This document shows positions 1-8,762 of a DNA stretch of 64,000 bases, piece after piece (the stretch's first letter is position 1; each line of letters opens with the position of its first letter). The stretch is taken from contig NZ_CP125378.1 of assembly GCF_034008635.1 (NCBI RefSeq), positions 5,580,501 through 5,644,500 of the forward strand, given 5' to 3'. The notes beneath the pieces are model-generated. The model ran no database searches. It saw nothing but the letters and a program-made list of their open reading frames with translations, and was not told the DNA's origin. Origin of the DNA: Pseudomonas sp. P8_229. GTDB taxonomy: Bacteria > Pseudomonadota > Gammaproteobacteria > Pseudomonadales > Pseudomonadaceae. A program made the position numbers and the translations under genes.

Positions 1-755
1 GCAGCGATGAGCAAGCGAGCGTTTTTCAGCACGGCTTTGTAGCGCTGCGCCGATGACTCGACTTCACCGTGCGTAGCTTCCTGATGTTTGTCGTCGGCGT
101 TGGCCACACCGGTATCGGCCACCGGTTCGAAGCCCAGATCCTGCGGCCGTTCGCGGGCAATCAGATAGAACAGGATGCCGCCAGCGAGCATCAGCAGCAC
201 CGGCAAACGGAAGATCCAGCGCCATTCCAGTTGCAGCACTTGCAGCACGACGATGGAGGTGATGTACGACAGGATCGAAGCGCAACCGGCGGCGAAGGTG
301 TAGAAACCGTAAACCTTGCCGCGCTCGCCGGCGCTCCACCAGTTGGAAATCAGGCGACTGCCCGGCGCCCAGCCCAGTGCCTGGAAGTAGCCATTGACGC
401 CCCACGGCAGGATCAGGCTGGTGAAACCACCGGCGAAACTGGTGACCCAGTTGGCGCCACAAGACAGTATCGCACCGAGGGTCATGATCCGCCGGCCACC
501 GAATTTGTCGGCCAGGTTGCCATTGATCGCTTGACCGATGGCGTAGGCCCAGAGCATGGCGGCGGAGGCCCAGCCGAGGGTTTCCTTGCTCAGACCGAAT
601 TCGGCCTGAATCCCGGGAATGGCAAAACCGAAGGTTTGCCGCCCGGTATAGAAAAACAGGTAACAGAACATCGCTGCGAGCAGCATGCGCCACTGGGCGA
701 CCCGGAACGAGGCAGAACGTACGGCGAGACCAGGCATGGTTTGAGCACGATTCAT
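1..755 (-). CDS. MFS transporter, organophosphate:phosphate antiporter type (partial)
   Basis: The N-terminal 251 codons of a membrane carrier are present; the gene runs off the left edge. The start is the ATG at 753-755, preceded by AAGGA (aaggaaaagatc). Six hydrophobic segments are visible. The first has FFYTGRQTFGFAIPG and a later one GWAPGSRLISNWW, both typical of the OPA branch (GlpT/UhpT/UhpC relatives), which exchange organic phosphates or related anions. It lies 129 bases downstream of a phosphonate-associated alcohol dehydrogenase and PhnCDE-type genes, on the same strand, so uptake or export of a phosphonate or its alcohol derivative is a fair inference. The substrate is not shown by the sequence. 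Confidence 0.85.
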   Translation of the reverse strand, partial: MNRAQTMPGLAVRSASFRVAQWRMLLAAMFCYLFFYTGRQTFGFAIPGIQAEFGLSKETLGWASAAMLWAYAIGQAINGNLADKFGGRRIMTLGAILSCGANWVTSFAGGFTSLILPWGVNGYFQALGWAPGSRLISNWWSAGERGKVYGFYTFAAGCASILSYITSIVVLQVLQLEWRWIFRLPVLLMLAGGILFYLIARERPQDLGFEPVADTGVANADDKHQEATHGEVESSAQRYKAVLKNARLLIA

Positions 756-884
756 GATCTTTTCCTTATTGTTGTGGGTTCCCGCCGGTTGTCGTCGGCG
801 GGTGCACTCTTTTTTGGTGCAGCAGGAAATCACCGCAGCTTTACGCCGCTGGCTGTGCTTGGGTTGAGCAGGTCTGGCGATCAG

Positions 885-1976
885 TCAGGCGGCTTGCGAT
901 CCGATGAAGTTCTTGCCGCGTGCGCCCTGCATCGCCAGGTGAATGATGGCTTCGGCGTCCTTGACCGAGACGCCGTAATCGGCAAACTCGGTCTTCACTC
1001 CGAGGCTGTGCAGGAATTCGCGCAGTTGCTGCTGAGCCTTTGGCAAGTCATCACCGAACACGCGCTGCAGCGTGTGGTCACGGGTGGCGTCATGCCCCCA
1101 GGCCAGGCCCAGCACCAACGGCAGGGTGAAGGAGCAGGCGATGCCGTGGGGCAGGCCGTGGCGCAGGGTCATCTCATAGGAAATCGAATGCGCCAGCGCG
1201 GTCTTGGTGTTGGAAAACGCCAGACCGGCCTTGAGTGCGGCGAGGGCCATGCGCGTGCGCAGCTCCTGGCTGGGCAAGTCTTTTTGCAGGCGCGGCAGGC
1301 ATTCCAGAATGTCCTCGATCGCCGAGATTGCGAAGGTGTCGGAGACCGGATTGGCGTTGACGTTCCAGATCGCTTCCAGCGCGTGGGACAACGCGTCGAG
1401 TCCGGTGGACACGGTGACCCCGGCCGGCACGGTGAGCATCAGTTGCGGGTCGATGATCGCCACGCGCGGCCAGGTGCAATCCAGGTGCAGCGAGTATTTT
1501 TTCTGGCTGGCGCTGTCCCAGATCGTCGCCCATGGCGTGACTTCACTGCCGGTGCCAGCGGTGGTCGGCGCGGCGATCAGTTGCTTGCAGCGCGCCGGGG
1601 TGAACGGTTTGCCGGTGGCCAGCAATGTCAGCAGTTCATCGAAGCGGCCGGATTCGGTGCCGACGAGCAACGCCTTGGCGGTGTCGATGGCGCTGCCGCC
1701 ACCCACGGCGAGGACTACATCGCAGTCAGCGGCGTGCTGCCAGAAATTCTCGTAGGTGCTGCGCAGATGGGCAACGTCGGGGTTGGGCTGGACGTCTTCG
1801 AACACGTAGACCAGACGTTCACCGAGCAACGTCTGCAAGCGATCCACCAGACCCAGTCCACGGGCCTCTGGGAAGGTGACGAGGGCGACAGTCTGCTCTG
1901 CGGTGATGGCCGCAAGTTCTTGCAGGCTGCCCCAGCCGAAACGGGTGTCGACGGGGTTCTGGAAGCGGGCAGTCAT
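885..1976 (-). CDS. Iron-containing alcohol dehydrogenase, phosphonate-associated
   Basis: A 363-residue group III (iron-type) alcohol dehydrogenase. The Rossmann-like NAD(P) region has VVLAVGGGSAIDTAKAL, followed by APTTAGTGSEVTPWATI, and the metal ligands are probably in DALSHALEAIW and HSISYEMTLRHGLPHG. The start ATG at 1974-1976 has GAGGG upstream. The family (phosphonate metabolism-associated Fe-ADH, relatives of phosphonoacetaldehyde reductase) interconverts phosphonoacetaldehyde or a similar aldehyde with the alcohol. It lies 112 bases downstream of phnE on the same strand, which supports a role in phosphonate use. The exact aldehyde is an inference; no phosphonatase or C-P lyase gene is seen in the window. 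Confidence 0.87.
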   Translation of the reverse strand: MTARFQNPVDTRFGWGSLQELAAITAEQTVALVTFPEARGLGLVDRLQTLLGERLVYVFEDVQPNPDVAHLRSTYENFWQHAADCDVVLAVGGGSAIDTAKALLVGTESGRFDELLTLLATGKPFTPARCKQLIAAPTTAGTGSEVTPWATIWDSASQKKYSLHLDCTWPRVAIIDPQLMLTVPAGVTVSTGLDALSHALEAIWNVNANPVSDTFAISAIEDILECLPRLQKDLPSQELRTRMALAALKAGLAFSNTKTALAHSISYEMTLRHGLPHGIACSFTLPLVLGLAWGHDATRDHTLQRVFGDDLPKAQQQLREFLHSLGVKTEFADYGVSVKDAEAIIHLAMQGARGKNFIGSQAA

Positions 1977-2088
1977 GGTGGATCCCTCTTTTTGTTGTCG
2001 GAAGTGGCTCCATACTCGGGGGCCATCGACAACCGCTCAAATCGATAATTCGCAGGGTTGAATCGGTCAGCCCGATAACAGCTCGGCG

Positions 2089-2907
2089 CTAGTGCGTCGA
2101 ACCGCTCTGGATTGCCGCGCGCAGGCGACTGGACACGGCGTCGGCGACGATCACCATGAAGGTGATGACGATGATGCAGGTCGCGGTTTCCTGGTATTTG
2201 AACAGCTTGAGACTGCTCACCAGTTCGAAGCCCAGACCACCGGCGCCGACCATGCCCAGCACTGTGGCCGAACGCAGGTTGACTTCGAAGCGGTAGAGAA
2301 TCACCGCGATCCACGCCGTGATCACTTGCGGCAACACGCCGAACACGATCACTTGCAGCGGGCGCGCCCCGGTGGCTTGCAGCGCTTCGATCGGGCCTTG
2401 ATCGATGTCCTCGATGCTCTCGGCGAAGAACTTGCCGAGCATGCCCAGACCGTGCAGCGCCAGCGCCAATACACCGGGAAATGGACCGAGGCCAACCGCT
2501 GAAACGAAGATCAGTGCGAGGATCAGTTCGTTGATGCTGCGGGTGAAATTCAGCGCTTGCCGGGTGGTGTGAAAGACCCAGCGGTTGCGGCTCAGATTGC
2601 GCGCCGCCAGGAACGACAACGGAATCGCCAGCAACACCCCGAGCAGCGTGCCCCAGATGGCGATCTGCAAGGTTTCCACTGCGGGCGCCAGCAGACGCGG
2701 GAGGATGCTCAGGTCCGGGGGAAAGGTGCGCGAGAGAAAGTCGCCGATCTGCGGCAACCCTGCCACCAGTTCACCCAGGCTGAGCTGCGCGCCCTGGGCG
2801 CTCCAGTTCAGTGTCCACAGCACGATCAACACGACGGCGCCGGTGGTCAGACAACGGCGGGGGCCACGCGGCCGGTCGCCGACCCACTGGTAGTTTTGCG
2901 ATTGCAT
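2089..2907 (-). CDS. phnE: Phosphonate ABC transporter permease PhnE
   Basis: Inner-membrane permease of a phosphonate importer, 272 residues with about six membrane spans. The EAA-type coupling loop appears as EALQATGARPLQVIVFGVLPQ near residue 170-190, where the ATPase docks. The ATG at 2905-2907 was chosen because it starts two bases after the phnC stop (TGA gc ATG) and gives the family length; a longer frame upstream lies inside phnC. The order phnD-phnC-phnE on one strand is a standard operon. The C-terminal part has the VGAGGLGFELVSSL signature common to PhnE proteins. Confidence 0.93.
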   Translation of the reverse strand: MQSQNYQWVGDRPRGPRRCLTTGAVVLIVLWTLNWSAQGAQLSLGELVAGLPQIGDFLSRTFPPDLSILPRLLAPAVETLQIAIWGTLLGVLLAIPLSFLAARNLSRNRWVFHTTRQALNFTRSINELILALIFVSAVGLGPFPGVLALALHGLGMLGKFFAESIEDIDQGPIEALQATGARPLQVIVFGVLPQVITAWIAVILYRFEVNLRSATVLGMVGAGGLGFELVSSLKLFKYQETATCIIVITFMVIVADAVSSRLRAAIQSGSTH

Positions 2908-2909
2908 GC

Positions 2910-3701
2910 TCAGGCCCTCGACGCGGCGCAGTAGGTCAGGTGGGGTGTCGCGGTTGTTGCCGACGACTCTGCGGCTTGCCCCGGATAGATGCGCGCCAGA
3001 TCGGCGTCGGTCATGCTCGATGCCTTGCCGTCGAACACCAGGCTGCCGTGGGCAAGGCCGACGACGCGGTCGCCGAACTCGCGGGCGTATTCCACCTGAT
3101 GCAGGTTGCACAGTACGGTGATCCCCAGTTCGCGAGTGGCATCGCGCAGGTACTGCAACACCAGACGTGCGGTTTTCGGGTCGAGACTGGCGATCGGTTC
3201 ATCGGCCAGAATCACCTTCGGTCGTTGCGCCAGCGCGCGGGCAATGCCCACCCGTTGTTTCTGCCCGCCGGACAGCGAGTCGGTGCGTTCACCGGCCTTG
3301 TGCGCCAATTCGACCCGCTCCAGGCATTGCATGGCCAGCGCCACATCGTCACGCCGAAACAGTTGCAGGATCGAGGCGAGGGTGCCGACCGAACCGAGGC
3401 GCCCGGTCAGCACATTCTTCAACACGCTCAGGCGCGGCACGACGTTGTGATGCTGAAAAATCATCGCCACTTCCCGGCGCAACACGCTCGGATCCGGACA
3501 GGCGAGGGCGTCGCTACCGGCCACCATCAAGCTGCCGCTGTCGGCTTGGGTCAGTCGGTTGATGCAGCGCAGCAAGGTCGACTTACCGGTGCCGGACTGA
3601 CCGAGCACCACGACGAATTCGCCGGCGCCGACCTCAAGGTCAATGCCACGCAATACCGGGTTGCTGCCGTAGTGTTTGGTCAGTTGGCGGATGCTGATCA
3701 T
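2910..3701 (-). CDS. phnC: Phosphonate ABC transporter ATP-binding protein PhnC
   Basis: Cytoplasmic ATPase of the importer, 263 residues. Walker A is GQSGTGKST at residues 34-42, the ABC signature is LSGGQKQRVGIARAL and Walker B is VILADEPIASLDP. The ATG at 3699-3701 overlaps the phnD stop by four bases (ATGA), so translation is coupled; the ORF extends further upstream but that part lies inside phnD. It energises the PhnE pore, with PhnD as the periplasmic receptor. Confidence 0.94.
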   Translation of the reverse strand: MISIRQLTKHYGSNPVLRGIDLEVGAGEFVVVLGQSGTGKSTLLRCINRLTQADSGSLMVAGSDALACPDPSVLRREVAMIFQHHNVVPRLSVLKNVLTGRLGSVGTLASILQLFRRDDVALAMQCLERVELAHKAGERTDSLSGGQKQRVGIARALAQRPKVILADEPIASLDPKTARLVLQYLRDATRELGITVLCNLHQVEYAREFGDRVVGLAHGSLVFDGKASSMTDADLARIYPGQAAESSATTATPHLTYCAASRA

Positions 3702-4564
3702 TTCAGGCTCCGCAAATCCAGATCGAGCACCTTGGCGGTGTCGCGCACCACGTTGTAAGCCGCGTCCGTGGTCGCCTGGAAGCCATTGAGCAAGCCTTGA
3801 TCGCCCCATGGCACGTCTTTGATCGAAGCCAATGCAGCGGCGACTTTCTTTTTCAACTCCGGGTCGAGGGCCTTGCGCCAGACCATCGGCGATTCGGGAA
3901 TCGGCCTGGAGCTCCAGACGATGTCGAAGTCATCCTGCTTCACCACACCTTTGGCCACGGCGCTGGCAAAGATGCGGTCGGCAACGGCGGCGGCATCGAC
4001 CTTTTTATTCTCCACCGCAAGAATGCTGGCGTCGTGGGAACCGGAGAAAATCACCCGTTTGAACAACGTGTCCGGCGCGAAACCGGCTTGCTCCAGACCG
4101 GCCTTGGGAAACAGATGCCCGGACGCCGAGCTCGGGTCGACGAACGCGAACGTGTGGCCTTTCAGCTCGGCCAAGGTGTGGATGCCGCTGTCCTTGCGCG
4201 CCAGGATCACGCTTTTGTAGGCGCTCTGGCCTGTCTTCTTGGTCACCGCCACCGAGAACGCTTCGACATCGGCCACCGAAGTCGCCAGTACGTACGAGAA
4301 TGGGCCGAGATAGGCCACATCGAGCTTGCCCGAGCGCAACGCTTCGATGATGCCGTTGTAGTCGGTAGCCACGAACGGCACCACCGGCATGCCGATCTGA
4401 CTTTGCAGGGCGTCGAGCACTTGCTTGCTCGATTCGATCATCGCCTGGGAGTCTTCGGACGGGATCAGGCCAATGGTCAGTTTGTTCTTGGCCCAGACCT
4501 GACTGGCGCTCAGGGCGAGCACGGTGAGGCTGGCGGCACGCAGAAACTGTTTGATTGTTTTCAT
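3698..4564 (-). CDS. phnD: Phosphonate ABC transporter substrate-binding protein PhnD
   Basis: Periplasmic receptor of 288 residues with a Sec signal peptide (residues 1-25, hydrophobic core ASLTVLALSASQVWA). The mature part has the PhnD pattern LTIGLIPSEDSQAM near its start and GKLDVAYLGPFSYVLA, where family members contact the phosphonate. It is the first gene of the phnDCE operon and is divergent from a LysR regulator across 109 bases. Members of this family bind 2-aminoethylphosphonate or other oxyanions; some Pseudomonas relatives are annotated as selenate-binding, so the ligand is not certain. Confidence 0.92.
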   Translation of the reverse strand: MKTIKQFLRAASLTVLALSASQVWAKNKLTIGLIPSEDSQAMIESSKQVLDALQSQIGMPVVPFVATDYNGIIEALRSGKLDVAYLGPFSYVLATSVADVEAFSVAVTKKTGQSAYKSVILARKDSGIHTLAELKGHTFAFVDPSSASGHLFPKAGLEQAGFAPDTLFKRVIFSGSHDASILAVENKKVDAAAVADRIFASAVAKGVVKQDDFDIVWSSRPIPESPMVWRKALDPELKKKVAAALASIKDVPWGDQGLLNGFQATTDAAYNVVRDTAKVLDLDLRSLK

Positions 4565-4604
4565 GGCATTTCACGGTGTGGTTGTAAGTTGCCACAGGCT
4601 AGGG

Positions 4605-4618
4605 CTGTCACGTGACAG
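4605..4618. promoter_or_regulatory. 14-bp perfect palindrome between phnD and lysR
   Basis: CTGTCACGTGACAG is a perfect 14-base palindrome in the 109-base divergent intergenic region, about 40 bases from phnD and 55 from the LysR gene. Its place suggests an operator for the divergent pair, most simply the LysR protein, although the usual LysR box is T-N11-A. Function is inferred. Confidence 0.45.
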
Positions 4619-4673
4619 TCATTCAATCAATTCAATATGCGAAACCACAGCTGAGTATTGATGGAGTCTATGG

Positions 4674-5531
4674 ATGTCCAGCGCCAAACTTCGTGCCTTT
4701 CTCGCCGTTGCCCGCCATGGGAGTTTCAGTGCCGGCGCGCGGGCCACGGGCTTGAGCCAGCCGACTCTGACCACCCAAGTGCAAAGCCTCGAGCGCCAGT
4801 ACAACGTCGAGCTGTTCCATCGCCGGGGGCGGCGGATCGAACTGTCCGACGTCGGTCGGCAATTGCTGCCGATTGCCCAGCGGGTCGGCCTGCTGGAACT
4901 GGAGGCGCACAACCTGTTGCGCGATTCCGGGCGGCTCGACAGCGGCCAGCTCAAGGTCGGTGCGGTGGGGCCGTTTCATGTGATCGAGATGGTCGACAGT
5001 TACCTGCAACAGCACCCGAACATCGACGTGTCGATCCGCGTCGGCAACTCGGCGCAGGTGCTCTCGGACCTGGAAAACTATGTGACCGACATCGCCGTGT
5101 TGGCCGGGCGCCAGGACGATCCGGCGTTGTGTGCGGTGCGTTACGCGCGTCATGCGATCATCCTGTTTGCCCATCACGAGCATCCACTGGCTAACCGTGG
5201 CAGCGTGCGTCTGGAGGAATTGCAGGGGCTACGTTTGCTGCAACGCGAGCCGGGTTCGACCACGCGGCTGGTGCTTGAGCAGGCGCTGAATGAAGCGCAG
5301 GTCAAGCCGCGCATCGCCATGGAAATTGGCAGTCGCGAGGCCCTGCGTGAAGCAGTGGTGCGCGGGTTGGGGCTGGGTGTGGTGTCGGAGGCGGAGTTCA
5401 TTGCCGACCCGAACATCCGCACGATCCGTATCGAAGACGAGGCGCTCTACACCGAGACCTACCTGTACTGTCTGGCCGAGCGGCGCTCGAGTCGGCTCAT
5501 CTCCTCGTTTTTTGACGCAGCGCTGAGTTGA
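4674..5531 (+). CDS. LysR-family regulator of the phosphonate locus
   Basis: A 285-residue LysR-type transcriptional regulator. Residues 1-60 form the winged helix-turn-helix (LRAFLAVARHGSFSAGARA, then GLSQPTLTTQVQSLERQ); residues 90-285 form the periplasmic-binding-like effector domain. The ATG at 4674 has GGAG about eight bases upstream. It is transcribed divergently from phnDCE-adh-MFS, the usual layout for a LysR activator of its neighbour. A phosphonate or its breakdown product is the likely co-inducer, by inference. Confidence 0.9.
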   Translation: MSSAKLRAFLAVARHGSFSAGARATGLSQPTLTTQVQSLERQYNVELFHRRGRRIELSDVGRQLLPIAQRVGLLELEAHNLLRDSGRLDSGQLKVGAVGPFHVIEMVDSYLQQHPNIDVSIRVGNSAQVLSDLENYVTDIAVLAGRQDDPALCAVRYARHAIILFAHHEHPLANRGSVRLEELQGLRLLQREPGSTTRLVLEQALNEAQVKPRIAMEIGSREALREAVVRGLGLGVVSEAEFIADPNIRTIRIEDEALYTETYLYCLAERRSSRLISSFFDAALS

Positions 5532-5560
5532 TTTGCAATTCGGCGTGAGGCTTGGCTAAT

Positions 5561-5584
5561 ATACGATCCATATACACTTCGTAT
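5561..5584. promoter_or_regulatory. Inverted repeat ahead of the parD-like/map operon
   Basis: ATACGA (5561-5566) and TCGTAT (5579-5584) flank an AT-rich 12-base spacer, ending 11 bases before the ParD-like start codon. The AT-rich stretch ctaatatacgatccatata probably contains the promoter. Since ParD-type ribbon-helix-helix proteins repress their own operons, this is a plausible autoregulatory operator. Confidence 0.4.
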
Positions 5585-5595
5585 CGGATTCGGAT

Positions 5596-5823
5596 ATGGG
5601 CATCGTAAAGATTTCAGAAGACATGCACGAGAACCTGCGCATCTCCAGCAACGCCCTCAGCCGCTCGATCAACGCGCAGGCCGAGCACTGGATGCGTATC
5701 GGCATGCTCGCCGAGCTGCACCCCAACCTCGACCACAGCGCCATTTGCCGCTTGCTGATCCGCGCCGAACAGAACGGCGGGCTGGATCTGCACCAACTGA
5801 CTCAGGAAGCCGTCAGCGCATGA
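5596..5823 (+). CDS. ParD-like family protein (antitoxin-like)
   Basis: A 75-residue protein of the ParD_like type (VKISEDMHENLRISSNALSRS, then AQAEHWMRIGMLAELHPNL), which has a ribbon-helix-helix-like N-terminus and resembles antitoxins of type II toxin-antitoxin systems. No ParE-like toxin follows; instead the stop codon overlaps the start of a methionine aminopeptidase (ATGA at 5820-5823). Role unknown; a DNA-binding autoregulator of the two-gene operon is the simplest idea. Confidence 0.75.
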   Translation: MGIVKISEDMHENLRISSNALSRSINAQAEHWMRIGMLAELHPNLDHSAICRLLIRAEQNGGLDLHQLTQEAVSA

Positions 5824-6611
5824 GAAACCAGATCAAGATCAACACCCCTGCTGAAATCGCGCAATCGCGTGCGGCCGGCAAACTCGCCGCTGAAGTGCTG
5901 GCGATGCTGGTGCCTCACGTCAAGGCCGGCGTGACCACCGATGAGCTGGATCGCCTGTGCAACGATTACATCGTCAATGTGCAGAAAGCCATTGCGGCCA
6001 ACGTCGGTTATCACGGCTTCCCGAAAACCGTCTGCGCGTCGGTCAACGACGTGGTGTGCCACGGCATTCCCTCGGGTACACCGTTGCAGGACGGCGACAT
6101 CGTCAACCTCGACATCGCGGTGATCAAGGACGGCTGGTTCGGCGACACCAGCCGCATGTACGTGGTCGGCGAGGCGACGCCTGAGGCGCAGCACCTGATC
6201 AAGACCACTTACGACGCCATGTGCGCCGGTATTCGGGTGGTAAAGCCGGGCGCCACATTGGGCGATATCGGCCATGCGATCCAGAGCCTGGCGGAGAAGG
6301 AAGGTTTCAGCGTGGTGCGCGAATACTGCGGGCACGGCATCGGCAAGGTCTACCACGATGAACCGCAGATCCTGCATTACGGTTTTCCGGATCAGGGCAT
6401 GAAGCTCAAGGCGGGGATGATCTTCACTGTCGAGCCGATGCTCAATGCCGGCAAGCGTCATGTGAAGAACATGCCGGACGGCTGGACCGTGCTGACCAAA
6501 GACGGCTCGTTGTCGGCGCAGTGGGAACATATGGTGGCGGTGACGGAGACAGGTTTTGAAGTCCTGACGGCGTGGCCGGATCAGATTGAAGGGTTTGCGC
6601 CGATCACCTGA
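5820..6611 (+). CDS. map: Type I methionine aminopeptidase
   Basis: Removes the N-terminal methionine from nascent proteins; cytoplasmic dimetal hydrolase of 263 residues. Metal ligands and fold motifs are visible: KTVCASVNDVVCHGIPSG (active-site His), GDIVNLDIAVIKDGWFGDTS (two Asp ligands), YCGHGIGKVYHDEP (His ligand), MIFTVEPML (Glu) and SAQWEHMVAVT (Glu). The ATG at 5820 overlaps the upstream stop by four bases; the longer frame upstream is inside the ParD-like gene. Pseudomonas normally carries a housekeeping map beside rpsB, so this is probably a second copy tied to the ParD-like protein. Confidence 0.93.
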   Translation: MRNQIKINTPAEIAQSRAAGKLAAEVLAMLVPHVKAGVTTDELDRLCNDYIVNVQKAIAANVGYHGFPKTVCASVNDVVCHGIPSGTPLQDGDIVNLDIAVIKDGWFGDTSRMYVVGEATPEAQHLIKTTYDAMCAGIRVVKPGATLGDIGHAIQSLAEKEGFSVVREYCGHGIGKVYHDEPQILHYGFPDQGMKLKAGMIFTVEPMLNAGKRHVKNMPDGWTVLTKDGSLSAQWEHMVAVTETGFEVLTAWPDQIEGFAPIT

Positions 6612-6666
6612 AAAAGGGTCACCGCAGCCCGACGCCGGGGTGACCCGAGGGTGATACGCGATCCAA

Positions 6667-6756
6667 TGTAGGAGTGAGCCTGCTCGCGATAGCTGTGTGC
6701 CAGACAACAACTATGTTGAATGTTGAACCGCTATCGCGAGCAGGCTCACTCCTACA
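6667..6756. repeat. REPIN (GTAGGAGTGAGCCTGCTCGCGA type)
   Basis: Two inverted REP arms, TGTAGGAGTGAGCCTGCTCG (from 6667) and its complement ending at 6756, around a 40-base loop. It sits between convergent map and the ABC-transporter ATPase and may also act in termination. Confidence 0.92.
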
Positions 6757-6775
6757 GGGGGGGGGGCCTGAAATA

Positions 6776-7930
6776 TCAGTGGGCGCCGGCCGCTTTGTTT
6801 AGGTCGCTGTCGGTCCACTCGGTGTAGACGCAGGCATCCGCCGTGGCCCAGCGCACCCGCACCGAATCCCCGGCCTTAAGCGGCATGCCCGCCGCCGACA
6901 ACGCTTTGACCGTCATCGAAGTGCCGCCGGAGGTGACCACGCTGCAGGTCTGGCTCTCGCCGAGGAATAGCACTTCCACGACCTGTGCTGAAACCTCGTT
7001 CCAGCCCGCCGCCAACGGCTCATCGCTCGCTTGCGGCACGCTCAGCGCCAGGGCTTTTTCCGGGCGCACCATCAGCAGCACATCCTGATCCGTGTGCAAG
7101 CCAGCGGTCAGTCGAATCGACAACGACTGCCCTTCAAAACTTGCAACCGCGTTGCCCTGGGCCTTGAGCTTGAGGAAGTTCGAGTTGCCGAGGAACGACG
7201 CGACAAACGCATTCGGCGGATTCTGGTACAAGTCATAACCGCTGCCCAGGCCGACAATCTTGCCGTGACTGAAAATCGCGATGCGTTGCGACAGACGCAT
7301 GGCTTCTTCCTGGTCGTGGGTCACGTAGACGATGGTGATGCCCAGGCGCCGATGCAGCTGGCGCAGTTCATCCTGCAAATCCTCACGCAGTTTCTTGTCC
7401 AGTGCGCCGAGCGGTTCGTCCATCAACAGAATGCGTGGCTCATAGACCAGCGCCCGGGCGATGGCGACCCGTTGCTGCTGGCCACCCGACAGTTGTGAAG
7501 GGCGGCGATGGGCGAACTGTTCGAGCTGCACCAGTTTCAACATGGCGTCGACACGCTTGTCACGTTCGGCGGCGGCGAGTTTGCGGATCGCCAGCGGAAA
7601 CGCGATGTTGTCGCGCACCGACAGATGCGGAAACAGCGAGTAACGCTGGAACACCATGCCGATGTCGCGCTTGTGCGGTGGCACATTGACCAGCGACTGA
7701 CCGTTGACCAGGATCTCGCCGCTGCTTGGCGTTTCGAACCCGGCGAGCATCGACAGCGTGGTGCTCTTGCCCGAGCCGCTGGAGCCGAGGAAAGTCAGGA
7801 ATTCGCCGTCCTTGATGTCCAGCGAGATGTTGTCGACAGCAGCAAAGTCGCCGTAGTGCTTGTTCAGGTTGCGCAGGCTGACCAGGGGCTTGTCGTTCTG
7901 CTGGGATGCGTCTTTGATCACGGCACTCAT
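6776..7930 (-). CDS. ABC transporter ATP-binding protein, polyamine type (PotA-like)
   Basis: ATPase of an importer for small organic molecules, 384 residues. Walker A GSSGSGKST (residues 49-57), signature LSGGQQQRVAIARAL, Walker B ILLMDEPLGALD. The C-terminal 130 residues form a TOBE-like regulatory domain, as in PotA/spermidine and Fe3+ families. It is the last gene of a four-gene operon (binding protein, two permeases, ATPase) headed by the operator at 10829-10851, so it belongs to the GntR-controlled regulon. The substrate is unknown; homology points to polyamine-like or other amine compounds. Confidence 0.9.
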   Translation of the reverse strand: MSAVIKDASQQNDKPLVSLRNLNKHYGDFAAVDNISLDIKDGEFLTFLGSSGSGKSTTLSMLAGFETPSSGEILVNGQSLVNVPPHKRDIGMVFQRYSLFPHLSVRDNIAFPLAIRKLAAAERDKRVDAMLKLVQLEQFAHRRPSQLSGGQQQRVAIARALVYEPRILLMDEPLGALDKKLREDLQDELRQLHRRLGITIVYVTHDQEEAMRLSQRIAIFSHGKIVGLGSGYDLYQNPPNAFVASFLGNSNFLKLKAQGNAVASFEGQSLSIRLTAGLHTDQDVLLMVRPEKALALSVPQASDEPLAAGWNEVSAQVVEVLFLGESQTCSVVTSGGTSMTVKALSAAGMPLKAGDSVRVRWATADACVYTEWTDSDLNKAAGAH

Positions 7931-7946
7931 GTCGTACTCCTGGCGC

Positions 7947-8756
7947 TCAAGCGCTGATTTCGTTGCGCCGGCGCAATGCGGCGGCGATCACCATGACCAA
8001 AACAGACAAGCCGATCAGCAGCGTCGAAGCGACGGCGATCACCGGGGTCAGGTCCTGGCGCAGGGTGGTCCACATTTTCACGGGAAGGGTTTGCAGGGTC
8101 GGGCTGGCCATCATCACGCTGAGCACCACTTCGTCCCACGAAACGAGGAAGGCGAAGAGGGCGCCGGCGACCATGCCCGGACGGATCGCCGGGAAGGTCA
8201 CCTTGAACACCGCTTGCAGGCGCGAGGCGCCGCAGATCACCGCTGCATCTTCAATCGACTGATCGAACAGCTTCAGCGAGTTGATGATCGAGATGATGGT
8301 GAACGGCAACGCGACGATCACATGGCTGACGACGAACGCAAACATGGTCCCGGTGTAACCGAGCTTGAGGAACAGCGCATACACCGCCACGGCGATGATC
8401 ACCAGCGGCACGATCATCGGCAGGGTGAACAGGCCATAGAGCATTTCCCGACCGGGAAAACGCCCGCGCACCAAGGCAAACGCGGTTGGCAAACCGAGGG
8501 CTACGGCGCAGATCGTGGTCAGCACGGCGACCTTGAGGCTGGCCGCTGCGGCGTTCATCCAGTCGGCGTTGGAGAAGAACTGGCCGTACCATTTCAATGT
8601 CCAGCCCGGCGGCGGGAACACCAGCCATTGCGACGAACCGAACGACAGCAGGACGATGAACACGATCGGCAGCAGCAGGAAAAGGCCGATCAGTCCGGTG
8701 GTGGCGTAGAGGCCGAAGCGCATCCGGCGGCTCATGGCATTGGGAGTCAGGAGCAT
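7947..8756 (-). CDS. ABC transporter permease, PotC-like
   Basis: Inner-membrane permease, 269 residues with six predicted spans. The EAA loop reads EDAAVICGASRLQAVFKVTFP. It is the PotC/PotI-like partner of the upstream permease, starting six bases after that gene's stop. The ATG at 8754-8756 was taken as the start because AGG lies upstream; a second ATG seven codons in (MSRRMRF) is also possible. Confidence 0.9.
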   Translation of the reverse strand: MLLTPNAMSRRMRFGLYATTGLIGLFLLLPIVFIVLLSFGSSQWLVFPPPGWTLKWYGQFFSNADWMNAAAASLKVAVLTTICAVALGLPTAFALVRGRFPGREMLYGLFTLPMIVPLVIIAVAVYALFLKLGYTGTMFAFVVSHVIVALPFTIISIINSLKLFDQSIEDAAVICGASRLQAVFKVTFPAIRPGMVAGALFAFLVSWDEVVLSVMMASPTLQTLPVKMWTTLRQDLTPVIAVASTLLIGLSVLVMVIAAALRRRNEISA

Positions 8757-8762
8757 CTCGGC

